Below the pieces are notes generated by a model that had not been told where the DNA came from, made no database searches, and saw only the letters and a list, made by a program, of their open reading frames with translations. The position numbers and the translations under genes are program-made. A stretch of 49,437 bases of DNA, from positions 1 to 49,437 of the IMG/VR virus record IMGVR_UViG_3300012930_000015; one strand, 5' to 3'. This DNA comes from a virus. This document shows, one piece after another, positions 21,325 through 29,575 of the stretch (positions are counted from its first letter, which is position 1; each line of letters opens with the position of its first letter).

Positions 21325-23810
21325 CAGTGCGCCCCGAACCGGCCGGCCGGCACGCGGGCACGTTCGATGGCCTCACGGCTGCCGCGGCGCACGCCGCGGG
21401 CGACCGCGTCCTCGATCTCCCCGGGGGTCGCGTTGCTGCCTTGGACGACGACCGCGCCCGGCGCCAAGGTCACCTCGATCCGCACCCCGCCCAGCCCGAT
21501 GCCGGCGCCGCCGGCGCGGGGGGTTGGGGTGTCGCCGACGGCCATGTGCAGGTGCCGGGAGGGGCCGGAGCCGTGGAACTCCGCGAACGCCCCGGCGGCG
21601 CGGGCCGCGTTCGCGTAGGCGCCCAGCCCGGGCCCGACGAGGTCCAGCGCGCGGCCCCGCGCGTGGTCGCTGGCAGGGCTGCCAAGGCCCCAGGTGCGGT
21701 AGCCGGAGGTGATCTTCACGCCGGGCGCGGCGCCGGCGATCGCGTTGTGGAACGCGAGCGTGCGGCCGAGGTCACCGCCGCGGGCGCGGGGGGTTGGGGT
21801 GTCGCCGCCGCCGGTCACGAAATGCCAGACGTTCCCGCCGGCGTGGGCGACGTTGCCGACCGCGTGCAGCACGTTGCCCGCGGCGTGGGCGAGGTTCCCC
21901 ACCGCGTGCGCGACGTTGCCGATCGCGTGTTCGATCGCCGCGATGATCGGCTGGATGAACGTCCACACGTCGGCGACGACCCGCTTGATCAAGCCCCAAA
22001 CCTGCCGCCAGTGGGTGGCCAGGTAGATCAGCGGCATGACCGGGCCGAGGAGGACCTCACCGATGAGCAGGAGGTGGCGGCGGACGAAGTTGTAGGCGCC
22101 GACCGCCACGAACTCGATGGCGTGCCACACGGTCCGCCAGTGCCACAGGAGCAGCACGACCGCGGCGACGAGGGTGCCGATCGCGACGGCGATCGCCCCG
22201 ATCGGGTTCGCGAGGATCGCAAGGGTGAGCGCGTCGATCGCGCCGGACAAGCTGAACGTGGCGATCGCGGCGGCGCCGGCGCCGATGCCCCAGGCGACGA
22301 ACCCGGCCGCGACCCCGGCCAGGACGGACAGGGTGACGTCCTTGTGGTCGGTCAGCCATTTGAGCGGGCCGAGGACCGCGGTCAACGCGATGAGCAGCGC
22401 CCCGCCGGCGATGCGCGCGGCGATGCCGAGGTCACCGGCGTAGTCGCGCCAGAGCTGCTTGCCGATGCCGATGGCCTTGTTGAGGTCGTCGAGGAGCCGG
22501 TGGGCGAACGCGGACCGGGCGAACTCGCTCCACAGGCGGGGCAGGTTCGTGGTGAGCCACGCGACGCCCTTAGTGAGCAGCGGCATGATCCGCAGGCCCA
22601 TCGAGACGGCCCAATCCTCAAGCTGCGACTTGAGCTTCTCATACCAGCCGCGCAGCGTCTTCGCGTGCTCGGTGGCGGCGGCCTGCGCCGCGTTCGCGGC
22701 GAGGACCTGCCGGGTCGCGACCGCGAGGCCGGGCGCCCCGGCGAGCACCACCGAGTTCATGGCTTCGGCGGCCCCACGGCCGAACAGCATCGTTTCCGCG
22801 AGGAGGCGCTGCTTGTCGCTCATCTGCGCAAGGCGGGGGGTGAGCTGCCGCAGGACGGCGGCGAACCCGACGAACCGGCCGTGCGCGTCGAACAGCCGCA
22901 GCCCGAGGGCCTTCACGGCGGCGGCGGTGGGCTTCGACGTGCCGAGCAAAGTGGAGATGGCGCCGTTGACGACCATCAGCCCGCGCGAGCCGACGATGCC
23001 GTGCTGCGCGAGGTCGACCATCAGCGATCCGGTCTGCGCCAGTGTCGGGGCGGCGATCCCGAGCCGCGAATGCAGCCGGGCCAGGACGGTCGCGAGGCCG
23101 TCCACCGAGGAGCCGGTGGACCGGGCGACGTTGAACAGAATGTTCGTCGCGCTCGCGGCGTCCTCGGTGCGCAGCCCGTACGCCTGCATGACCGTGGCGA
23201 GGGTGGCGGTGGCGGCGCCGAGCTTCGTGCCGGTCGCTTCGGCGAGCACCTCGGCGGAGTGCAGGAACTCCACGGCGCTGCCCGTGGTGAGCACGCCGCC
23301 GGACAGGTGCGCGATCACACCGGCGACCGGCCCGAGCGCCTCGGCCATCTGCTTCGCGCTGAACGTGGAGTGCCCGCCGGTCGCGAGCAGCGCCTGCCCG
23401 AGGGCCTTCGTCTCACCCGCGGACAGGCGGGCGGCGCCCTGCACGCGGGCCATCGAGTCTTGGAACCGGACCGCGCTGATCCCCGAGGCGACGCCGAAGG
23501 CGAGGACGGCGGCGCCACCCCACTTCGCCGCGGTCACCGTGGCGCCCAGGCCGGCGGCGAGGCCGGTGGAAAGGCCGGCGCCGACCTTGCGGCTCGTGGC
23601 GCCGAACAGGGACGCCTCCCCGGTGGCGCGCCGCGCGCCGGCGCCCATCCGGTCGAACCCGCCGCCGGCGCGGGTGGAGGCGGCGGCGAGCCGGTCGATC
23701 GACGCCCCGAGCGATGTCATTTCGGAGCGGAGCGCGACGATCGGGGCGGTCAGCTCGTCGCGCAGCGAGGCGACGAGGACAAGGGGCTCGACGCCGCCGG
23801 GCACGCTCAC
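21324..23810 (-). CDS. Tape measure protein with an embedded M15-type peptidase domain
   Basis: It has 828 residues. N-terminal helices with LRDELTAPIVALRSEMTSLGASIDRLAAA, phage tail tape measure core (GVASGISAVRFQDSMARVQGAARLSAGETKALGQALLATG; KPTAAAVKALGLRLFDAHG), then hydrophobic membrane-like segments (470-580). Around residues 620-655 is a 7-residue tandem repeat (GNVAHAV-GNLAHAA-GNVLHAV). At 677-758 is a peptidase domain with KITSGYRT, SDHARGRALDLVG and SRHLHM, the D-Ala-D-Ala carboxypeptidase/M15 metal-ligand pattern. It sets tail length and probably opens peptidoglycan during entry. GTG 23810. Confidence 0.93.
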   Translation of the reverse strand: MSVPGGVEPLVLVASLRDELTAPIVALRSEMTSLGASIDRLAAASTRAGGGFDRMGAGARRATGEASLFGATSRKVGAGLSTGLAAGLGATVTAAKWGGAAVLAFGVASGISAVRFQDSMARVQGAARLSAGETKALGQALLATGGHSTFSAKQMAEALGPVAGVIAHLSGGVLTTGSAVEFLHSAEVLAEATGTKLGAATATLATVMQAYGLRTEDAASATNILFNVARSTGSSVDGLATVLARLHSRLGIAAPTLAQTGSLMVDLAQHGIVGSRGLMVVNGAISTLLGTSKPTAAAVKALGLRLFDAHGRFVGFAAVLRQLTPRLAQMSDKQRLLAETMLFGRGAAEAMNSVVLAGAPGLAVATRQVLAANAAQAAATEHAKTLRGWYEKLKSQLEDWAVSMGLRIMPLLTKGVAWLTTNLPRLWSEFARSAFAHRLLDDLNKAIGIGKQLWRDYAGDLGIAARIAGGALLIALTAVLGPLKWLTDHKDVTLSVLAGVAAGFVAWGIGAGAAAIATFSLSGAIDALTLAILANPIGAIAVAIGTLVAAVVLLLWHWRTVWHAIEFVAVGAYNFVRRHLLLIGEVLLGPVMPLIYLATHWRQVWGLIKRVVADVWTFIQPIIAAIEHAIGNVAHAVGNLAHAAGNVLHAVGNVAHAGGNVWHFVTGGGDTPTPRARGGDLGRTLAFHNAIAGAAPGVKITSGYRTWGLGSPASDHARGRALDLVGPGLGAYANAARAAGAFAEFHGSGPSRHLHMAVGDTPTPRAGGAGIGLGGVRIEVTLAPGAVVVQGSNATPGEIEDAVARGVRRGSREAIERARVPAGRFGAH
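21513..21807 (-). repeat. 25-bp direct repeats flanking the peptidase domain
   Basis: Bases 21513-21537 and 21783-21807 are identical over 25 positions and both encode a GDTPTPRA segment. They bracket exactly the M15-type domain of the tape measure, as expected if the domain was gained as a cassette or is exchanged by recombination. Confidence 0.75.
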
Positions 23811-23825
23811 CGTGCAGCCGCCTCC

Positions 23826-24008
23826 TCAGCGGGGCCGGTTGGCCTCCTGGTGGTCATCATGGAGGACGTGGGCGGCGGCCTGCCGCAGCTCGTACTCGGC
23901 GCGTGTCGAGCCGAGGACGGCCATCAGATCGGCGCGGGTCCACCACGCGACCCGCGCCGCGGACTGGAGGATCGGGTGCGCCGCTATCCGGGCGACCCGC
24001 GCCTGGGA
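23826..24008 (-). CDS. Tail assembly chaperone T extension (expressed by -1 frameshift)
   Basis: A 60-residue frame (SQARVARIAAHPILQSAARVAWWTRADLMAVLGS ... EANRPR) with no start of its own, overlapping the end of the G-type gene in the -1 frame and stopping 15 bases before the tape measure. This is the standard position of the T half of a G/GT chaperone. Slipping at the prolyl codons GAC CCT CCC (24005-24013) would join it to residue 206 of G and give about 266 residues. The AWW...DLMAVLG segment is typical for T halves in actinophages. Confidence 0.75.
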   Translation of the reverse strand, partial: SQARVARIAAHPILQSAARVAWWTRADLMAVLGSTRAEYELRQAAAHVLHDDHQEANRPR

Positions 24009-24625
24009 GGGTCCGGCCGGAGCACCCCGAGGTCGTCGTCGTCGAGCTCGTCGGCGGGCTGCGCCCACCCGGACGCTTGCAGCACCGCGTCGCTCGCGGC
24101 GATGACCGCGGAGTCTTGGCCGTAGAACGCGAGCGCGCACGCCGCCGCCGACGCGGTCTTGTAGATGTCGAGGAGCTCGCCGTGATTGAACCGGACGGGG
24201 AGGCCGGCCGCGTCCACGACCTGCCCGCGCGGGCTCAGGATGCCCTCGCACGCTTTGACGACGACGGCGGTGGCGAACGCGAGCGCGTCGAAGCTGTCGG
24301 GGTCCAGGCCGAGCGCCCCGGCGACACCGGCGCCGCCGCGGCCTGGGCGGCGGGCCTGCTTGCGGCACGCCTGCACCTCCGCGTCGGAGAGGTTCGCGCG
24401 GTAGCGGACACCGAACCCGGGACGGCCCGGAACCGCCAACGTGATCATGCGGGTTTCGACGTCGGCGGTCAGCGACGCGGTGAGCTCCTCGAGCATCGTC
24501 GGGCCGCCGCCGTCGTCGATCGGGACGTACGGGTCGGCGCCGGACGCCGTCATGCGCAGCGCACCCGCAGGCGGGTCGGGCGGCGAGTCTTGGGGGGCGG
24601 TGAGGTCAGCATCGAAATCGGGCAC
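23984..24625 (-). CDS. Tail assembly chaperone G
   Basis: It has 213 residues. GTG 24625 follows GGAGG. Acidic N terminus, PTMLEELTASLTADVETRMITLAVPGRPGFGVRYRANLSDAEVQACRKQA, then helical AFATAVVVKACEGIL ... FNHGELLDIYKTASAAACALAFYGQDSAVIAASDAVLQASG and an acidic end. This matches actinophage chaperones placed between the tube and the tape measure. The frame ends at 23984 unless the ribosome slips back one base near 24008. Confidence 0.82.
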   Translation of the reverse strand: MPDFDADLTAPQDSPPDPPAGALRMTASGADPYVPIDDGGGPTMLEELTASLTADVETRMITLAVPGRPGFGVRYRANLSDAEVQACRKQARRPGRGGAGVAGALGLDPDSFDALAFATAVVVKACEGILSPRGQVVDAAGLPVRFNHGELLDIYKTASAAACALAFYGQDSAVIAASDAVLQASGWAQPADELDDDDLGVLRPDPPRRGSPG

Positions 24626-24675
24626 GGGGAATCCTCCACGGGCAGGCCAGGGTCCGTCACCCCGGGCGTCGCGGG

Positions 24676-24900
24676 TCAGCCTACGGCCAGCCCGGGCTCG
24701 CGGAGCTCGGACAGGCCGATGCCGTAGCAGGCGCACCGACCCGAGCAGTACCAGCGATCGACGGCCGGGGGCCAGTGCACGGCGAGCCACCCGGCGCGGG
24801 GGCGTCCGCGGCGTCCGGGCTGCCCGCAGTCGGCGTGCTGGCATTCGGGGTGCCGGTAGCCCGGCCCCTCATCGGGCACGGGGCCGTCGAATGGATCCAC
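24676..24900 (-). CDS. Small zinc-binding-like protein between tube and chaperone
   Basis: It has 74 residues. ECQHADCGQPGRRGRPRAGW ... DRWYCSGRCACYGIG has six Cys and a His in zinc-ribbon-like spacing. GTG 24900 lies just past two hairpins. It is unusual to find it inside the tail operon. An out-of-register frame with almost the same limits (24681-24902) looks like a shadow. Confidence 0.6.
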   Translation of the reverse strand: MDPFDGPVPDEGPGYRHPECQHADCGQPGRRGRPRAGWLAVHWPPAVDRWYCSGRCACYGIGLSELREPGLAVG

Positions 24901-24902
24901 AA

Positions 24903-24923
24903 GCCGGGACGGTAACGCCCGGC
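24903..24923 (-). terminator. Hairpin upstream of the small zinc protein
   Basis: GCCGGG (24903-24908) pairs with CCCGGC (24918-24923) across a 9-base loop. Second of two hairpins in the 80-base gap after the tube gene. Confidence 0.4.
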
Positions 24924-24933
24924 TGCGACAGGA

Positions 24934-24962
24934 ACGGCCCGCGGCGGGGCTGTGCGGGCCGT
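24934..24962 (-). terminator. Hairpin after the tail tube gene
   Basis: ACGGCCCGC (24934-24942) and GCGGGCCGT (24954-24962) form a perfect 9-base-pair stem with an 11-base loop, 21 bases after the tube stop. A terminator or processing hairpin here would give more sheath and tube than tape measure, a common arrangement. Confidence 0.6.
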
Positions 24963-24983
24963 GGCGGGCCCAGCGGGCTCAGC

Positions 24984-25415
24984 TCAGGTGGAGGCGCCGG
25001 GGGTGAGCTCGAGGCTCCAGGTGGCGCCGGTGCCGCTCGCGGCGTCGACGTCGGGGGGCATCACCGAGGTGAGCAGGGCGTCGGGGAAGGTGCGGCTGTT
25101 CCCGGCGATCACGACGCCGTTCTCGTCGACGTCGTGAATGTGCACGACGAGCCGCGAGCGGCCGACGCCGGCGAGCATGCGCTGCAGGGCGGCGAAGTGC
25201 TGCCGGGCCCGGTAGGGGCGGATCAACGTGATCGCGTCCCACTCCGGCGGCCCGCCCAGGGTCTCCGGGCTGGTGGCGCCGCCGTCCCATTCCTTCGTGA
25301 CCGCCGAGACCCGCTTCTGCCCGGTGACCTGCCGCCAGTAGCCGTCGATGCCCTCGACCTGCGCGAGGAACTGACGCTGGGTCGAGATCGTGGTCCCGGT
25401 CTGCGAGCTCACCAC
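24984..25415 (-). CDS. Tail tube protein
   Basis: It has 143 residues. TQRQFLAQVEGIDGYWRQVTGQKRVSAVTKEWDGGATSPETLGGPPEWDAITLIRPYRARQHFAALQRMLAGVGRS resembles contractile-tail tube proteins (small beta-barrel with V.K..DGG motif). It follows the sheath gene by 13 bases with a GAGAGG ribosome binding site and precedes the chaperones. GTG 25415 and GTG 25412 are adjacent candidate starts. Confidence 0.82.
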   Translation of the reverse strand: MVSSQTGTTISTQRQFLAQVEGIDGYWRQVTGQKRVSAVTKEWDGGATSPETLGGPPEWDAITLIRPYRARQHFAALQRMLAGVGRSRLVVHIHDVDENGVVIAGNSRTFPDALLTSVMPPDVDAASGTGATWSLELTPGAST

Positions 25416-25428
25416 GGCACGTCACCTC

Positions 25429-26907
25429 TCACAGGCTGGCCGTCAACGCGGCCTTGGTCAGCAGGATATTGATGCCGGTCGCCGACGGCGAGGGGCGGAT
25501 CGTGACCAGCGCCGCGACCTTCCCCTGCGCGAGCAGGGTCGGGGTGTTCACGGTCGCGGACACGTCGATCGCGTAGCCGGGATCGAGCTCGGCGAGGCTC
25601 ACCGCGTCGACGCGGGGGTAGAACGCGCCGGCGCCGGCCATCGGCGCGAGCACGCCGCGGATCGCGCCGGCCAACGAGGCGAGGTAGCGGCCCTGCCCGT
25701 CGACGGTGCCGAACTCCAGATCCTCCACGGCCGCGCCGAGCTGCACGGCGACGAAGTTGACGAGGTCCCGGTACTTGAGGAGATCCCAATCGGCGGCGTC
25801 GGTGGACAGGGAGCGGGCGCCGTAGACCTCGGGGCGTCCGGCGATCACGCGGATCACGGTGACGTGCGCATCGTCGAGCGCGTCGCCGTCGATCGACCCG
25901 ACGCTGTTGCCGGCCTCGACGCCGGTCAGGAACTTCGAGCGGGTCAGGGCGCCGGCGGCGGCGCGCCACACACCTTCGGCGAGGATCGCGGAGGTGCGGC
26001 CGGCGGCGTAGAAGCCGTCGGGGGGCACGGTGTAGCTGACCCCGTTGTCGCTGTAGGTGACCCACGGCCACACCAGCGTCAGGAACGAGCCGGGCGCCCC
26101 GGCTGTGACGAGCGCGGCGGCGGCGGCCTTCGCCGCGGCCTGCGACGCGCCGATCGGGGTGTGGAGCACGCCGATGCGCGAGTTGGCCTGGCAGTGCGCC
26201 AACACCCCCGCGCCGACGGTGGAGCTGTCGTAGCCGGGGATCGAGACGATGCCGGTGCCGAGCTCGGGGGGGAACAGGTCGTCGAGGACGTCGACGAGAT
26301 CCGCGGCGGCCAGGCTGGCGCGGTCGTCGGTGCCGGCGGTCAGGGCGAACACGCCGACCTTCGGGTTGTTGTTCGGGGCGGCGGTGACGCTCGCGGCGTC
26401 CGTCGCGTCGACCAGCACTGAGGCGGTCAGGGCTGCAGCGGCGGCGGCGGGGGAGGTGAGGCCGCGGTAGATCTCCACGACGGATCCGTCGGCGAGGGCG
26501 ACGGTGAGGTCGAACGTGCCGGCGACGAGCCCGTCGGCGACGGTGAGGCCGACTTGGGAGGACCAGGAGCCTTCACTCGCGGCGGTGACGTTCAGGGTGA
26601 CCAGGCCCGGTGACGCGGCGCGGTCGTGGAGGGCGAACGCGCCCTTCGTGGCGCCGGCGCCGACCGCGCGGCCGAGGCGGATGAACGCGCCGCCGTCCTC
26701 GAAGTGGGTTCGGATCGCGTGATAGGCCCACGAGTAGGGCTGGGGGGTGCCGCACAGGCGGGTGAAGTCGGCCATCGAGCGGAGCTCGATGGGGGCGGTG
26801 GTGTCGCCGCGTTCGGTCAGGCCGGCCAGGAACAGGCACGCCTCGTCGGGGACGTCGAGCGCGGCCGGGCCGGAGGACGCGGCGACGGTAACCGTGGTAC
26901 CGGGCAT
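25429..26907 (-). CDS. Tail sheath protein
   Basis: It has 492 residues. Start MPGTTVTVAASSGPAALDVPDEACLFLAGLTERGDTTAPIELRSMADFTRLCGTPQPYSWAYHAIRTHFEDGGAFIRLGRAVG is the sheath N-terminal pattern. Further on are RASLAAADLVDVLDDLFPPELGTGIVSIPGYDSSTVGAGVLAHCQ, VWPWVTYSD and YRDLVNFVAVQLGAAVEDLEFGTVDGQGRYLASLAGAIRGVLAPMAGAGAFY, then a C-terminal strand region that interlocks neighbouring subunits. It shows the virion has a contractile tail. TGATG overlap upstream. Confidence 0.94.
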   Translation of the reverse strand: MPGTTVTVAASSGPAALDVPDEACLFLAGLTERGDTTAPIELRSMADFTRLCGTPQPYSWAYHAIRTHFEDGGAFIRLGRAVGAGATKGAFALHDRAASPGLVTLNVTAASEGSWSSQVGLTVADGLVAGTFDLTVALADGSVVEIYRGLTSPAAAAAALTASVLVDATDAASVTAAPNNNPKVGVFALTAGTDDRASLAAADLVDVLDDLFPPELGTGIVSIPGYDSSTVGAGVLAHCQANSRIGVLHTPIGASQAAAKAAAAALVTAGAPGSFLTLVWPWVTYSDNGVSYTVPPDGFYAAGRTSAILAEGVWRAAAGALTRSKFLTGVEAGNSVGSIDGDALDDAHVTVIRVIAGRPEVYGARSLSTDAADWDLLKYRDLVNFVAVQLGAAVEDLEFGTVDGQGRYLASLAGAIRGVLAPMAGAGAFYPRVDAVSLAELDPGYAIDVSATVNTPTLLAQGKVAALVTIRPSPSATGINILLTKAALTASL

Positions 26908-27218
26908 CAGCTCTCGCCTTCCCCTTCGGGCTCATCAGCAACGGCCGGGGTCTTGCCGCGCAGCGCGGCGAACGCCGCGGCGGCCGGATGGTCGTCGGGC
27001 ACCTTCCGCTCGATCACGACCAGCGACCCGCCGGCGATGCGGTTGGCGGCCACCGGGTCTTTGCTGTCGGCCACGCCGTACTCGCCGCCGCCGAGCTGCC
27101 CGCCGGCCGCATTCAGCGCGACCGGCGTCCGGCCCGGGTTGCACACCACGACGCGCGTCACACCGGGCAGTCTGGCACCCCGGCCGCCCGGGGGGCGGGC
27201 AGCGGGCGTGCGGGTCAC
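26907..27218 (-). CDS. Small protein upstream of sheath (DUF2635-like position)
   Basis: It has 103 residues: basic Pro/Gly-rich start, a beta-like core (VTRVVVCNPGRTPVALNAAGGQLGGGEYGVADSKDPVAANRIAGGSLVVIERKVPDDHP) and an acidic tail. In Mu-like phages a small protein of similar kind precedes the sheath gene. GTG 27218 overlaps the previous stop; an internal GTG at 27161 (VTRVVV) would give only the core. Confidence 0.6.
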   Translation of the reverse strand: MTRTPAARPPGGRGARLPGVTRVVVCNPGRTPVALNAAGGQLGGGEYGVADSKDPVAANRIAGGSLVVIERKVPDDHPAAAAFAALRGKTPAVADEPEGEGES

Positions 27219-27844
27219 GGCGTGTCGAACGGTCCGACCGTGACCGTGACCTGGCTGACGGGCGCGATCTCGGGTAGGCCGAGGCGCTCGAGCGCGTCGA
27301 CCTGCAGGTCGAACGCGAACACCGCGACGGTGCCGCCCAGGGTCTCGTCGGTGCCCACCGGGCTGTAGTCCTCACCCCACGGCCCCTGATACACCACGTT
27401 CAGCCCGGGCGCCGGGGCGCAGCCCGATAGGAGCACTTGCCGCACGGCGAGGCCGAGGCGTTGCTGCACCGCGCGGGTCAGCTCCCACCCATCGGCGCGG
27501 ACCCAGCCGTACACGCGCACGGCGTAGCGGACCTCGAACTCCCGCGCCAACACGTCCAGGCCGTCGGGGGGGGTGGGCGGGTCGTGTTCGTCGACCCACT
27601 TGATGCCCAGCACGCGGGGGGCTTCGACGGCGAGCCACGGCCACAGGTCGGCCTCGACCGTGTCGGCCGGCGGCGGGCTCGAGCTCACGAGCTGGGGGAC
27701 CAGCAAGGCCCGGGCTTTCGTGTCCGACGCGTCGGAGCCGTCGGCGAGGTCGCCGAGCCCGGCCGCGAGGAGGTCGATCTGCGCGGCGACGTTCGCGGAG
27801 AGGAACGCCGCGAGAGCGCGGGCGACGGTCTCCGGGCCGAGCAT
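27215..27844 (-). CDS. Probable tail terminator / neck protein
   Basis: It has 209 residues. DADLWPWLAVEAPRVLGIK-like beta patterns (VEADLWPWLAVEAPRVLGIKWVDEHDP), REFEVRYAVRVYGWVRADGWELTRAVQQRLGLAVRQVLLSG and GTVAVFAFDLQVDALERLG resemble tail-terminator proteins (two helices packed on a beta sheet). Place between tail completion and sheath supports it. ATG 27844 has a GAAGG five bases upstream or less; a 200-base gap lies before it. Confidence 0.62.
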   Translation of the reverse strand: MLGPETVARALAAFLSANVAAQIDLLAAGLGDLADGSDASDTKARALLVPQLVSSSPPPADTVEADLWPWLAVEAPRVLGIKWVDEHDPPTPPDGLDVLAREFEVRYAVRVYGWVRADGWELTRAVQQRLGLAVRQVLLSGCAPAPGLNVVYQGPWGEDYSPVGTDETLGGTVAVFAFDLQVDALERLGLPEIAPVSQVTVTVGPFDTP

Positions 27845-28044
27845 GCCTTCACAGTAGGGCGCCCCCGGCGGGCTGCGGGGGCGGCGGGCCGGGGGCGTCG
27901 TGTCGGAGGTGCGAGCCACCCGACACTCGAGGGTAGGACGGCCCCGGCGCGCAGGGTCGAGCCGACGCGCCGGGGCCGAACTTGCCGACCATCCGCGTTC
28001 GGGCCCGCTGTGCAGCACGCCCCCCACGAGAGGTCGCGCCCAGG
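27845..28044. other. 200-base gap between neck genes with two hairpins
   Basis: No coding frame. Two stems are visible: GTGTCGG/CCGACAC (27900-27926, 7 bp) and the stronger 27939-27978 hairpin. It probably separates head-completion and tail transcripts and may hold a promoter for the tail genes, though I see no clear -35/-10. Confidence 0.5.
27939..27978 (-). terminator. Strong hairpin after the tail completion gene
   Basis: CGGCCCCGGCGCG (27939-27951) and CGCGCCGGGGCCG (27966-27978) pair perfectly over 13 bases with a 14-base loop, about 65 bases beyond the stop at 28045. No T-run. Confidence 0.6.
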
Positions 28045-28527
28045 CTACGGGACGACCGGCCGGTCGAAGCTCGTCAACGCGCCCGTCAGGCACCATCTTT
28101 GGAGAACCTTCACCCACGCGACCCGGGTCGGTCGGGGCAGGTCGACCGGCCGCCGGCGAGGCATCCGGTCGGTGCCGAGCTGGTGCCAGTGCGCGTAGTC
28201 GACGTCAGTGCCCAGCACCATCTGGTGGGGTTCGATGACCCGGATCTGCGGGCCCTCCGTGAGTGAGCGGGCGAGGTCGCCGGTGCGTTGCAGGATCGGC
28301 TTGCCCGGGTAGTGCGCCGCCTTCCACGCCGCGTAGCGATCCGAGAGCGGGCGCCAGCCGCCGGACAGGCCGCCCTGGGTGGCGAACTGCTTGCGTTCGG
28401 TGTCGAGGAACGACTCGGCGAGCATCTCCCACGCCGGCGTCGCGTCGACGGTGGCGAGCTCGATCCGCCCGAGGCGGCGGTCGATCTGCCGCTCGCCGAG
28501 GAGCTCGAACCGGAACACCGACGGCAC
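28045..28527 (-). CDS. Tail completion / virion morphogenesis protein (gpG-like)
   Basis: It has 160 residues. WRPLSDRYAAWKAAHYPGKPILQRTGDLARSLT (58-90) and YAHWHQLGTDRMPRRRPVDLP (110-131) are the defining motifs of the phage virion morphogenesis family found in Mu and other myoviruses. It joins head and tail. GTG 28527. Confidence 0.88.
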   Translation of the reverse strand: MPSVFRFELLGERQIDRRLGRIELATVDATPAWEMLAESFLDTERKQFATQGGLSGGWRPLSDRYAAWKAAHYPGKPILQRTGDLARSLTEGPQIRVIEPHQMVLGTDVDYAHWHQLGTDRMPRRRPVDLPRPTRVAWVKVLQRWCLTGALTSFDRPVVP

Positions 28528-28537
28528 GAGGCGCCGC

Positions 28538-29065
28538 TCAGAATCCCATGCGCCGGTTGTTGGCGTCGCGCAGGAACGGCGTTGAGGCGACGACGGCGGG
28601 GCCGAGGTTCTGCGCTTCGACGTCGGTCTCCGCGGCCGGCTCCTGCAGGTCCAGCGCGGTCAGCTCGGCGCGAACATCACTGGTGAGGGCGGCGAGGCCG
28701 GTGGTGTAGCGGTTGAGGAGGACGGCGGCGTAGCGGGTGTCACCGGCCTTGGCGCGTTCGGGGTGGGTGACGTCCTCGAGCAGGCTGGCGGCGTAGAGCT
28801 CGGCGAGGGAGCGGGCGCGTACGGCGATCTGTTCGAGGAGCTCAGGCTGGCCGGGGTCGGCGGGTGTCGCGTCAGGGTTGCCGCCGAGCCGGGTGTAGCC
28901 GCGGATCCCGAGGCCGATCTCGGCGGCGGCCTCGTCGATCCAGCGGGCGAGCTGCGTGTCGTTGACGCGTTGCACCGCGCTCGCGCCGGCGGGGCGGGTG
29001 CCTTCGGCGACGGACAGGACGAGGGTTCGGGCGCCGTCCGGGGTCGCCCCCCAGGGGGCGTCCAT
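28538..29065 (-). CDS. Head-tail connector protein
   Basis: It has 175 residues. VNDTQLARWIDEAAAEIGLGIRGYTRLGG ... ELLEQIAVRARSLAELYAASLLEDVTHPERAKAGDTRYAAVLLNRYTTGLAALTSDV is helical, as in gp6-type connector or stopper proteins. Order capsid - this - tail completion agrees. ATG 29065 is four bases past the previous stop. Confidence 0.68.
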   Translation of the reverse strand: MDAPWGATPDGARTLVLSVAEGTRPAGASAVQRVNDTQLARWIDEAAAEIGLGIRGYTRLGGNPDATPADPGQPELLEQIAVRARSLAELYAASLLEDVTHPERAKAGDTRYAAVLLNRYTTGLAALTSDVRAELTALDLQEPAAETDVEAQNLGPAVVASTPFLRDANNRRMGF

Positions 29066-29069
29066 CAGG

Positions 29070-29516
29070 TCAGGTCGAAACGGCGCCGGTGACGTCGACG
29101 CCCCCGGCGGTCTCGTCGAGGCCGAGCTGCTCGCCGGTGTCGGGGTCGAACCCGATGCCGCGGATCACCGATACGCGGGGCCGGCGGCGGGCGGTCTCGA
29201 GGTCATACACGCGGCGGGCGTCGCCGGGGTTCTGCCCGACGTGGCCGACGAGCTCCCCGGCGTCCATCTCCGCGAGCTCCTGATCGGTCACGACGGTGGG
29301 GGCGACGACCCTGGTGGTGCCGGCCTGGATCTGCCCGGGCTGGACGAGGGCGCCGGGCACGCGGTGGAGCTCGGCCTCCGACACTTCGATGATGTCGCCG
29401 TACCAGCCGAGGTTGTGCACGGCCATCTTCGCGCCGGGGACCATCGGGTTCGGCTCGATCGTCGTCCAGCCGTACGCGTCGAGCGCGACCTGCGCTTTGA
29501 CCAGCCGATCGCCCAC
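29070..29516 (-). CDS. Head protein of unknown role, between capsid and connector
   Basis: It has 148 residues. AYGWTTIEPNPMVPGAKMAVHNLGWYGDIIEVSEAELHRVPGALVQPG suggests a beta-rich fold; the rest is acidic/helical. GTG 29516 has GAGAGG 8 bases upstream, the same ribosome binding site type as other genes here. Probably a neck or capsid accessory protein. Confidence 0.62.
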   Translation of the reverse strand: MGDRLVKAQVALDAYGWTTIEPNPMVPGAKMAVHNLGWYGDIIEVSEAELHRVPGALVQPGQIQAGTTRVVAPTVVTDQELAEMDAGELVGHVGQNPGDARRVYDLETARRRPRVSVIRGIGFDPDTGEQLGLDETAGGVDVTGAVST

Positions 29517-29551
29517 CGTCGTGTCCTCTCGTCGCAAGTGCCTCGCCCGGT

Positions 29552-29574
29552 CCGGCCCCAGGGAAACGGGCCGG
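29552..29574 (-). terminator. Hairpin after the major capsid gene
   Basis: CCGGCCC (29552-29558) pairs with GGGCCGG (29568-29574) over a 9-base loop, starting one base after the capsid stop. Likely attenuates transcription after the most abundant product. Confidence 0.5.
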
Positions 29575-29575
29575 C

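Noticed and set aside
21327-24125. 932-codon plus-strand ORF opposite the tape measure
   Set aside because: It is the antisense shadow of a clearly recognisable tape measure gene. Its product is Gly/Arg/Asp-rich without domains, as is usual for antisense frames in GC-rich DNA.
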